DNA of 32,657 nucleotides from Acrasis kona. Its lineage: Eukaryota > Heterolobosea > Eutetramitea > Acrasida > Acrasidae. Shown piece by piece: positions 7,602 through 17,700 of this stretch. The notes beneath the pieces are model-generated. The model saw only the letters and a list, made by a program, of their open reading frames with translations. It was not told the DNA's origin and did not search any database. Position numbers and translations under genes: made by a program. The stretch is taken from positions 1-32,657 of the forward strand of contig JAOPGA020001139.1 in assembly GCA_026419775.2 (NCBI GenBank), given 5' to 3'. Position 1 is the first letter of the stretch; each line of letters opens with the position of its first letter.

Positions 7602-10168
7602 TTATTCTTCATTCAACAAACTAGTTTTAGAATGAAATTCAACAAAACACTTCTTATGTAAGTAAACTTTGCATTTCTCACAATAATGCCTAACACTGCT
7701 ACCTGTCTTTTTGCAATGTCTGCAGTTAGTTTGTTTCTTGTCACCTTTTACAAGTTTGTGTTCTGCTGCTCCTCTTCTTGTTCTAACATTATGTTGGCAC
7801 ATGATACCTGTGACTACATCTTGAATAAAATCCATCTGGTTCATTCTACTATCATGGCATTCTGACTTTTTAATGATGAATGCATTCACAATTATTACTT
7901 TCAACAACATAAAGAAGTACACTCTTGTCCATTTGGTCTTCCTGTGTGGGAACAAATAATACTCTCCAATCTTCTTGTCAGCAATATCAACACATTGCAT
8001 ACAATGGTTGTAAATTGATTGTGCATCCAAAATCTCCTTGTCATTGTTGATCACTGTTGGTGTTATGAAGTTTGTAATGAAATTGACAAGTTTATTGTCT
8101 TCAACAGTGATGGCACTGACTGTTCCATCTGGATTGCTTCTCCATGAATAACCTCTGTTTCTGTCATTGTCCTTTTTGTCCTGCTTTGTCTGCAGTTTTG
8201 CTTCCTTGGCTAATGGTGAAAACAACCAAGTAGGTCTGTTGGATCTGACAGTAGAGATGTAATAAATGTTCTTGAACTTTTCAATCACTTCAAGCTGCCA
8301 TAGTAGTTGTCTGTGCCCAGCAAAAACTTTTTATCTTTTGGGAGTTTCTCAAGGTGGTCTATTACAATAGACACTGTGTCTGTGGCCTGTTGAGATTTTG
8401 ATCCTCTGTATAACCAAAAATTGAATGTGTAACCACGCTTGTCAGCTAATGAAAAATACTTGAGGCCATACTTGATTGGTTTCATAGGCATGAACATTCT
8501 AAATCCACATTTCCCTAAGAACTTGGACATCATCTCATCAACACTTATAATATCACATGGCCTGTAATATTTTTGGAACAACAAGTTGACTCTCTCTTCC
8601 AACCACTCTTGGTCAAAGTGCAAGAACCTATGAACTAACTTCCATTTGTTCTTTGCCATCAAACCCTTGATATTGTCATTGCCATATGAGACTGTAGCAG
8701 GGTCTCTCTTCTCCCAGTACTGGTCTAATGTAGGAAATGGTTGTAGCCCCATCACTAACAAGCATGCAATATAACTCCAAAGCATCTTGACTGTTATGAC
8801 TTCTGGAGATGCAAAATCTGGTGGAAGTTGTGTGCACCATTCTTTGAATGATTTTATACTTCTTCTTTCTTGTGCTTCTCCTTCTTCATCTTCAATGAGG
8901 CGTTCTTCACCATCAAGTTCTTCATTTTCATCCTCTTCATCTTCGTCCCCCTCCACACCTTGTTGATTGCCTTGTTCTGGAATCTTTTGGACACCATACT
9001 CTGACAATTTTCTTTTTTTGACCCAAGCTCCATTTTTTTTGTCTTCAACCATCTTTTCTTTGTACTGCTTTTGTTGTAAGATTATATCTGGGGATTTACA
9101 GTAGGCAGCATATAAATTTGATTCATTAACTATATGCATAGCAACTTCTTCAGGTAACAGCAGCTTCACATAATCGAGTGACTTTCTACATGTATTGGGA
9201 ACATTCCTTGCTCCACTATCTGGATCATGATGGTTTTGGTACTTGATATCAAAATCAGTCTTGATTTCTTGTTTACCCCACTCTTTGAACTCTTCAAACT
9301 TTCCCCTATTCTGACACTCAGTAATTGAACAGGCACATTGCTCATTACAGGTTCTCCTCACTTTCACACACTTGCATGATTTACATTTGCATCCACTTCT
9401 TGTGCAAAATGTCACAGGTTTTCCTTCTTTTTGATCATTCAAATCAATGTCTGGATCATCAGCAGTTACTTCTCTATTGGTCATTGGAACATTTTTCTTG
9501 GATGACTCTTTGTGTAGTTCAATGATTTCTAAATCTACATCCAAAATCTCTTCTATAGCTAGTTGTAGAAATGCCTGTTGAACATCAGTCAATTCATCCT
9601 CGTCAGGATAAATGTCTAACACATCTCCTATAACAGTTGCTGGATGGTCCAGACCTTGCTGTATATTTGATGTTTGACTTGGAGGGCTTGTTGGCAATTG
9701 ACTGTTTCGGCTTTTTTTGCTTTTGCCTCCCCTTTTAGTTCTTGGTTTGGAAGGTTGTGTTGTTGGCTGTGTGTGAGGTTGGTTTGGTAATTGATTTGAA
9801 TCATCTTGTTGTTGAGATGGTTGTTGAGGTGGCTGTTCTGGTTGTGATGGTTGATGTAATGATGGATGTGATGGTTGATGTAACGGATGTGGTGGTTGAT
9901 GTAATGGGTGTGATGATGGTAATGATTGATGTGATGGTTGTTGTAATGGTTGTTGTGATGGTTGTTGTGATGGTTGTTGTGATGGTTGTTGTATTGGCTT
10001 TTTATTTCTAATGCTGTAAAGTAAGTCAACTAACTCAGTTTTACTCTTAATGCTTGTTGGAACATTCACCCCAGACTCGCTCTGAATTAATCTTTTGATC
10101 TCTTCTTTATTTAATGTTTTGATAAATGTTTTTGTCTTTATGTTGTTGGATACTTTCTTTGAAGGCAT
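7602..10168 (-). CDS. piggyBac transposase (DDE_Tnp_1_7), with one -1 frame change as read
   Basis: The enzyme cuts and pastes the element at TTAA. The ATG is at 10166-10168. In order: a short N-terminal helix region that could be SAP-like, a long Q/P/H/S-rich segment, an acidic part, a CXC-like cluster (CTRSGCKCKSCKC...CNEQCAC, residue ~255 on), then the DDE core. The first Asp is in ISVDEMMSKFLGKCGFRMF (~residue 543), the second in LLGTDNYYG (~619), the third in YNHCMQCVDIADKK, followed by FPHRKTKWTRVYFFMLLKV. The C-terminus has a cysteine-rich finger (CRHCKKTGSS-VRHYCEKC-LHKKC). All three catalytic Asp positions are kept. At 8285-8288 the frame stops after YYGSLK and continues one base back with VIEKFKN, so one base seems missing; no intron fits. 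The stop lies in AATAAA. Confidence 0.85.
9933..9992. repeat. 12-bp tandem repeat coding for Q-Q-P-S units
   Basis: Five 12-base units (GATGGTTGTTGT, one with A first) lie head to tail inside the transposase low-complexity region. The period equals four codons, so copy-number change keeps the frame. Confidence 0.75.
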
Positions 10169-10242
10169 CTATATGACTGTTAGTTCTGCTTATTAAATTG
10201 TGATAATGCACAAAGAATTAAAAGAGCAATCTTATTGGTAGA

Positions 10243-10345
10243 GGAATAGACAAAAGGCAAAGTTAATTGCTCCTAAGTGTACCCATAGCACCTTCACGCG
10301 GCGGGAATAGACAAAAGGCAAAGTTAATTGCTCTTAAGTGTACCC
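10243..10345. repeat. Two 42-bp direct repeats upstream of the transposase start
   Basis: Bases 10243-10284 and 10304-10345 are identical except for one C/T difference. Both run from GGAATAGACAAAAGGC through TTAATTGCTC to GTGTACCC. They are spaced 61 bases apart, 75-180 bases upstream of the transposase ATG and inside the right end of the element. They could be transposase-binding subterminal repeats or promoter elements. Confidence 0.7.
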
Positions 10346-10554
10346 CTATTGCTTCAAAAAAGTTCTAGTAACCAGGTGTGCATTACCTCATAAATATTGC
10401 TTACTTTTGTATGTTGTGTTGTTGGTCTCGTGTTGTTCGGTGCGAGTCTGGGGTGGTATGGTTTATCCGGAATTTTATTGTAAATAAAAAATTGAATTCA
10501 CAAATTTGGTTTATTCAATTCCATAAGCAACTAGGCCTGGGGGAAGGCCAAATT

Positions 10555-10566
10555 GTCGTCAGAGGG
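10555..10566 (-). repeat. Right 12-bp terminal inverted repeat of piggyBac
   Basis: GTCGTCAGAGGG, the perfect inverted match of 6759-6770. Confidence 0.88.
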
Positions 10567-10570
10567 TTAA
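10567..10570. repeat. Right TTAA target-site duplication
   Basis: It directly follows the right terminal inverted repeat. Confidence 0.85.
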
Positions 10571-10689
10571 ACTGGTATTGCTGATTTGGATATATATATT
10601 CGTTCCTTCCTAATCGTGTGTTGGTCCACACTACTCGGTATTTTACAGTATATTACGGTGTATCAGAAGCCCACAAGAGTGAAATATCT

Positions 10690-10823
10690 GACCGTATTTC
10701 AAATTATGCATCTTTGGTGTCAAGGAACAGGATGATGATGACTATAGTAATGTACCTATACCTACACAAAATGATGATAGAGAGGCAAAGAAGAGAAGGA
10801 GACCAAGGAAAATTGTGTTGTAG
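10690..10823 (+). CDS. Coding-like 3' fragment with nuclear-localisation-type tail
   Basis: A plus-strand frame reads FGVKEQDDDDYSNVPIPTQN then REAKKRRRPRKIVL and stops at 10821-10823. An acidic run followed by a bipartite-like basic run is unlikely in random DNA, but there is no start or partner exon, and it may be a gene relic. An AT-rich tail follows. Confidence 0.3.
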
Positions 10824-10861
10824 TTGTTGATATTGTAATATTAAATTTTTTTAATATTTGT

Positions 10862-11037
10862 TTATTTTTTCGCACGAATTGAAATTGGGGTCCGAATAGA
10901 CCTTCTTGGCTGATAGGCAAACTTTGCAATCATTTCAGTATGCTGCTTCAGTCCAGATTTCCTCTTTTCACCGCCAGTAACAAACAACTCTGAAAGGTCT
11001 TCAAATTTTACAACTCTATCCCTTGAGAAGGTGATGC
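10862..11037 (-). CDS. Possible 3'-terminal exon of an unknown gene
   Basis: The minus-strand frame starts after a good acceptor (TTCTTTTCAG, ending at 11038) and reads ITFSRDRVVKFEDLSELF, then GGEKRKSGLKQHTEMIAKF, ending RRSIRTPISIRAKK. The TAA at 10862-10864 lies inside AATAAA, a habit of this genome. The composition is convincing for coding sequence, but I could not find the upstream exon. It may be a relic. Confidence 0.4.
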
Positions 11038-11346
11038 CTGAAAAGAATTTAAATTGGATTTAGGTAATTGAAATGGAACAGATTCAAATCTATTAGATTT
11101 AACAAAAGAATATAACGGATGGTGAAGATGCGTTCTTCAACGCGCCTCTATTAAAACTATTTTTAAATTTCTTAAAAAAAGGTTGTTGCAAATCAAATTG
11201 ATGATCAATTAAAATTGGTACGCAAAATCTTGTTCTTGATTATCATTCAATTTATATCGATACTTCAAAATCAAATCATGCTCTACTCATAAAGGGCTAC
11301 ACAGTAATGTAAATTTCGATTTTTAGGAAATCCATACCATTTGAAT

Positions 11347-11417
11347 TTAATGATCAAGCCCTCCCATCAACTCTTGTTCATCATCAGGCTTCGAGTCTGA
11401 TTCTTCGGCAGAAGATC
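11347..11417 (-). CDS. Possible short acidic 3'-terminal exon
   Basis: After an acceptor-like CTTCTTGACTAG the minus frame reads SSAEESDSKPDDEQELMGGL and ends DH-stop. It is acidic and plausible but only 23 codons long, with no upstream exon in phase. Confidence 0.25.
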
Positions 11418-11786
11418 CTAGTCAAGAAGTAAGAAATAGCAAATCAGGTTATAGATTGGTTCAAATTTACTTTATGATTGTGAAGAGTTAGGTCTGAGCA
11501 CTAAAGTAAGATAAGTGATAAAAACAGTCAGTTCAGTAATACACAGAACAGTAGTTTGAGTTATCAATATTTTAATTATTTTATTATGTCGTGCTCCTTG
11601 TCACTTTATAGTTCAGGTAATGAGATCGATCGTTATACTCGAGTTAGAGCCCTGGACAGAACGGTCCTTTATTATTATTTCGCATTATGTTAAAAGTAAA
11701 TTCCGAGTATTTTATATGATTGATCCCCTCTTAATAACATGATTAAGAACATGAACGTAGGATAAAAAAACTGAACATTTATTTGC
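11418..11786. other. Intergenic stretch, nothing recognised
   Basis: AT-rich; it contains the 3' flank of the large gene that ends at 11787. No coding frame, RNA gene or repeat is supported. Confidence 0.4.
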
Positions 11787-14700
11787 TCACTCCGCAATTT
11801 TAATTACTTCCACACGCACTAATTCTTGCTTATTTCTGGTTAATACAATTTGGAATGTTCTTTCATTCTTGATAATGGTAACAGGTTTTCCAGGTACTTT
11901 AAACTTTTCAATCTCTCCACCAAACACTTCTTGAACCATCACTTTTAATCCTTCAAAGGAGTACGCTGGACCAAATGGCACTGTATCGCCATCTTCGTCA
12001 TCTATACATACAAAAAGTCCACCATTTGTTTCATCATTATTCTTTGCGCCATCAACTTCACTTTGTCCACTCATCAAAATCTTATCAAGATCAGAATCGG
12101 AATATCCCAAATTTCTAGTACGAGCAGCATGATGCTCTATAAAGAATGGGGAAGGATCCTTTTTAAATTTGCATCCAGAATTCAATAGCTCTCTAGATTT
12201 CACTGGAATAAAACCTGAACTGTTAATAAGTCTTTTTTCAAATGCTTCTTCTTGCTCGGGTGTTCTTGGCTTTGGACAATATCCCAAGAAATCACATACT
12301 TTCTCTCTTTCATCGCTGTCTTTATCGTAATATAGTGTACCAGACAACATAAACAGTTGAACCAACAGTTCAGAAGATATTTTCAAGTAAGGATCTCCAT
12401 GTGGTCTATTTAAACATGGTTCATTGATAAGAATCCTTTGTTTTGGTCTTATGCGAGGAAGAAACATTTGTAGTTGAATATTCTTGTTTTTAAAATGGAA
12501 CAGAAGATGATTGGCTTCGTGAGCGCTTATCAGCACTAAGTACTTGATTTCATCACAACCATTATCACATACTTTCACCACATATCGAATTGGTCTCAAA
12601 TACCCACTGCTATTCTTTGATTTAGTCTTATCTACTACCCTTGCGAAACCACTTGAGCACATAATCTTAGGGCTCCACCCTCTACTTTCGAATTTCTTTT
12701 CAAACAAAGTGCCCTTCATGTCTACTGACAAGGTATCAAACGCAGGGATGCCATTAGTTGTTCCACCAACTACTAGTGTAATTAGTCTTGGATCTACTTC
12801 TGGATCATATGGTGTTGCAGGATCAGGTCTTTGGATTTGTTGCTCGTACTCCTTCTCATTTTCTAATTCTCTTTCTTGTTCTTCATCCAACAAGTGTGCG
12901 AATCGATTCATATCCGATACATATGTGACGCAGTGGTCAACCACTGATCCACATAATTTCTCAAAGGTGTTTCTCTCCTCGACCTGACCTGCTTGATTGT
13001 CGAATTGTTTTTTAATGATTATAGGTACTTTTTCATTCACTCTTTCTTGTCCATATAATTGTTGTAGAGTAGGCGTGCATGGTTCAGTATATTTTTCGCA
13101 CCATGATGCTAAGTCAGTAAGTGATGCGCCATCCGAAATCTTTTCCCATAAATCTCTTCTACGGTGGTATCCTATGCCCTGCATTGCAAATTGCATAAAT
13201 CCATCTTTGATGCTTTTGATGGTATTGGAGTACACCCATAGTATGACTGCCTTTGTAGTGAATTCATCACTCATTGTTGAGATCTGATGATGTACTTCAT
13301 TACTTGCATAAAAAGTGACATTTTGACCATGTCCCAATCCTCTCATACGCATACAACCTTGTACAAACTTATCTTTTGTAATGCCTTTTCCAAGAGTCAC
13401 TGCTGCAATTGCATTGGGAGGGAACTTCAGATCGATTCCTCTACAATGTGCATCATCAAGATAAATTACGCATTTGTCCAATTGTTTGAGATATGGCGAT
13501 GTAGATAATGGTTCGATGATTCCAGAGCGACTTCTTACCACTGCTTGATCATATTTATCAAAATAAACTGCTGCTAGTACTTGATCGGAATTGGAAATGC
13601 GTAACCAATGCTCCGCAACAGATGCGTTATCGAGTTCTAACATGAGTGCTCCAACATCCAATAGAATTTTCTCTTGGATATTATCTAATAATTCAGTTGC
13701 ACGTACGTTGGGAGGTAATTTTATATAACCTTCGTGTTGTAACAAATTGTAGACATTCTCGGCATTTGTTGATAGTAGCTGATGCAGGTCGTTTTGCTTG
13801 ATGGAAGTGGGGAGTAGTAACTGAGTATCGTTAGTGCCGCTAAAACCAATTGTAGAGTGACCAGGAGGTTTGAGTTTTGCTAAATCCCATCCTGATGAAA
13901 CCATCTTCTTTTCGAATTGTTTTGACTCTGTTCTAAAAACAGCATTGGATAACCAGAAGTTGATCGCAAATGTGTTCTTGGTCAGGAAATTGAACACTTG
14001 CCTGCGTTGAACTTGATCAAGTAAATTAATTCCATCGAGTGATGCAACCGATGGTTGATTATTTTGACCGGCGTTCGTGACCCACCCAAGATATTCTTGT
14101 TCCTTTATGGGTGATTTATACAAGTAAGTGAAACATTCATTCATCTGACTATCACTGATACCAGAGTAGTAGTAGCTCAATAAGGTCAATACAATTGCGA
14201 CATCAGCGTGTCCAAATTCAGTTCTTTCTGATGCGACATCCTTTGCTCGGAATGGAATGGCCATTCTTACTTTTCCTTTTGGATGGACGCCATAATTGAC
14301 TCTCCATCTTTTGGTAAGACAAAAGAATAAAATGTTACATGCTAACAGTCCACGAATAATGAGCACTGTATGATAATAAACATTGTTGTCCCCTTCCATC
14401 ATTTTTATTACTTTATTTATCAAATCTGTATCGATTGTTGGCTCAGTCATGAACTGAGTTAATTTAGAAGATCCAGAAGGAACATCCAGTATCTTTATTT
14501 TCTTATTGTGACCCTTTACAATATACTCTGCAATTTTATCACACAACCATTTGTAAGCTTCTCCAGCCTCTGATTGTATGAATCTCAAAATAGGATATTG
14601 ACCCTTTGATTCCGCTTCAAAGTACTCTACATCCTTTGGGAATTTCTCAGCTAATTCTTTTCCAAACTTTGAAGTAATATCTAGAATTTGTTCTGATACT

Positions 14701-17700
14701 TTCCAGCGTAGTTCGCCACCATCTAAATTCTCTTGTCCTCCAACTGTATACACAAGTTGATACTTGTAATGAAGAATTTCATCTGACTCGTCCAAAATAT
14801 CTCTAGTGTGTTTATCAAGATATTTTTGGTGTTCCAGAAGTATCGAAGCGATGTCATGCAAAGACCTTGATCTTTCTAATCCAATGAGCTGGAATGAAAG
14901 AATGTATTCGGGTACTGTAATGATGATGTTTCTATTCATACGACAGTCCTCATAAATGGACATCATCTTTCGCAAATCAGATTGATCAAGTTTAAAATCT
15001 CTTTGAAATGGTATCAAATGTACTTTGCGTTGTAGGATACCACCTAATTTTTGTTGCAAACTTTCATGAGAGAACCTGAGAAGAGATTTTAGAACAACAA
15101 CACGAGTTAATGTTGATCCATCAGCAATCGATGCTGCTAGTATGGGAACAATCACTGATGTTTTACCTTCTCCCATGTTCAACTGTAATGTCATGTTTGT
15201 TTCGCTTTTCATCATCTTCAAAGCCACTTCGGCTTGGATAGGTCTGATTATGAACTTGTTTTCTATTTCTAATAATAACCATTCTGGATAGTCTCTTGGT
15301 ATCCAATTGGTATGATCTTCGTAGAACAATTCCTTTTTTAATTCGTTAAGGTTATTAGATTGAATGTAAGTTTGACATCTATCCATGCGTTGTCTTTTGG
15401 TTATCAACACAGCTAAAGCACCGATGTAACACTTTACATCTTCCGAATCACACTCAGAAGTAGAAGGATTGATTTGTTGTAGAATAGAAAGAAGTGTGAA
15501 TCTAGGCCATAATCCAGCTTTTTGCATGGCTGTGTTTACAGGAGTAGGTTTAGATGAACAGAACCAGCTATTTTTAATTGTTGAAATCATGTCATCTATC
15601 TTGTTGTTCAAAGTTTTCCGCTTTTTCTTGACAATATCTTGAATCTTGTCTAATTGACTAATATCTAGGTTCCAGACAACTTGGATATTAGACCATTTAT
15701 GAGTATTGTAATTATCTGTATAAGCTTTCGAACTAGCTTCAAAATCATTTTGATAATGCTTTGCGATCTCACTGTCATTATCGATTCTCAAGTCCATCTT
15801 TTCCATTTTTAATTGGCTACTCTTATGGTTTTGGTCTGGTGATGGTTGACTCTCATGATACAATTTTTTCGCATCCGAGAGAGAAACCAGAGCTTTATCG
15901 AGATTGAGTTCAAAACTTGGACTTGTCTGTATACTTGTTGAGTTCGATGCGCGGCATATATCATCGTAAGATAAATTAAATTCGCCCGATGGTTCAGGGG
16001 AAATCCTCTGTTCACATTTGGTCATGTCGTCATTGATTTCTTTTATGAACTCGTTCAGTTTATAGTTATGGTACCAACTATAAACCTTTGCATTGATTGC
16101 AGCTGAGGCAGACATTTTGATGTCGGAATGATAAAAGTCAACGTATGGTGTTTTCGATTGATCCCATTTTAAAGATAAGTGTGAAGCTTGCTGATCGGAA
16201 ATTTTTTTGATTTTTTCATCATATTCAATTATTTGCATCTTTGCTCAAATTCATGCTCATTTTCATAAGAACGCTTAAGAACGTCTTGTTTGAAGCTATA
16301 TGGCATTTCTTGTCTGTTGGAAAATATTATACTTTTGACTTCTTTAGAATTGAATTGGTAACTATCACCTGGTACGAATGATTCGGCATCTGATTTCAGT
16401 TGGATATGTGGATTTTTAGAATTAACGGCCAGGACTGCTAGTGATGTCAAATATCTTATATCTGATACGTGCGTAAAGCTTAAGAAACTCAAGCAGAATA
16501 ACAAATGGTTAATATTCTTTGGATCGGTGGTCATTTTATATAATGGAATGAAATGCTTTTGAGGACTAATGTCTGTCCATTTCGAAAATTCATAGAAACT
16601 GTTATATTTAGCACTAATTTTATCGCAGCAAGATAGCCAGTCATAAATGTTCGAATCATGTCTGAAAGTAAACTTTTTTTTCTTTAAAAGAATCTCTGAT
16701 ATATTAGCGACATGTGACATATCATTGTCAAAGTAGTGGCGCGCTTTGTAAGAAGTTTTTTTTGGTCTTTGACCCATTATTACAGATTGATATTTCTCTT
16801 GTAAATGGCCACCAGGACCATAATAATCGAAATTCTCCCAATATCTTTTCTTTGTAATATCGATTTGGTAATCAAAAGATGTTATTGTAACATGCACACC
16901 ATTGAACAATTTTGAAAGACTGTTACTGCTTCTGACAATTTCATCACAAAGGGGGGCATATGAATCTAAGGCAACCAATGATGAAAGATATTCTGGCCAT
17001 CTTTCAGTTCGCGTCTTGTTTGAATTGATCTGGTAAGTGGGTGAGTACCCAGCTATTCTGCGTAGTATTGTATGGGACACTTGGTTGAGTGGACCAGACG
17101 AGTGGCGCAACGGAGATTGCAATAACTGTAGTGCTTGTTCGTAACCGCATACATTATTGAATGGATCTGGTAAAAAATGAGATGTGGATGCGTGCAAGTT
17201 TGCTAGCATCAACCATCCATCAGGCGAACTCGCTCTTAACTGCTCCATATCAGAATCAATTTTGAATACGTAGTTGGGCGGTTTGTTTAAAGTTTCCAAT
17301 TCAATGCGTACTCTTTGATGACCACCATAACCATCTATCATGACAACATCTCCATTGGGTATAACCAACAACTTATTGTTGGAGTCATCAACTAGAAGTA
17401 AACCGTTTTTCAAACCAATTAAAGTACCAATGTATTGTTTGGAGCTGACGTGCATACCAGAGTATTCTCTTGACTTTAACAATTGTTTGTCTTGATCTAC
17501 GATAAACTGTAGGTTCATCCTGGGAAGATCGATGGTTACTTGATCATCATCTTTATCTACAAAGATGTGGGTATGTTCTTTTAATTCTAACCTATCCATC
17601 AAACCATCAACAATAGAATTATGAGTTCTGCTGTTCATATCGATTAATAACTTTGATGGAGATTTCAAATGATATAGAATCGATCCATGGTTCTCATCCA

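Larger units (their letters stand above)
6759..10566 (-). mobile_element. piggyBac DNA transposon, 3.8 kb, with a cargo gene
   Basis: Both ends carry the perfect 12-base inverted repeat CCCTCTGACGAC flanked by TTAA, the target always used by piggyBac elements. A subterminal GAATTGAATAA occurs in inverted orientation about 33 and 46 bases from the two ends (6791-6801 and 10511-10521). Inside are a minus-strand transposase (7602-10168) and a second minus-strand gene (6887-7525) of a different kind. The exact ends and the conserved transposase indicate a recent insertion. The transposase frame shows one -1 change as read, so this copy may be non-autonomous unless that is a sequencing error. Confidence 0.9.

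Noticed and set aside
9933-9992. Regular short repeats that could suggest a CRISPR-like or microsatellite locus
   Set aside because: They are 12-base in-frame repeats encoding a glutamine/proline-rich part of the transposase, with no spacers.
9742-10011. A valine/methionine-rich plus-strand frame
   Set aside because: It is the antisense shadow of the repetitive transposase N-terminus.
12544-13508. Several plus-strand open frames across the giant gene
   Set aside because: They are antisense shadows of the conserved DUF3638-family coding sequence.
16229-16238. Two separate genes overlapping by ten bases, or a programmed frameshift
   Set aside because: Both parts belong to one known protein family in the right order, and no slippery heptamer is present; a missing base is simpler.
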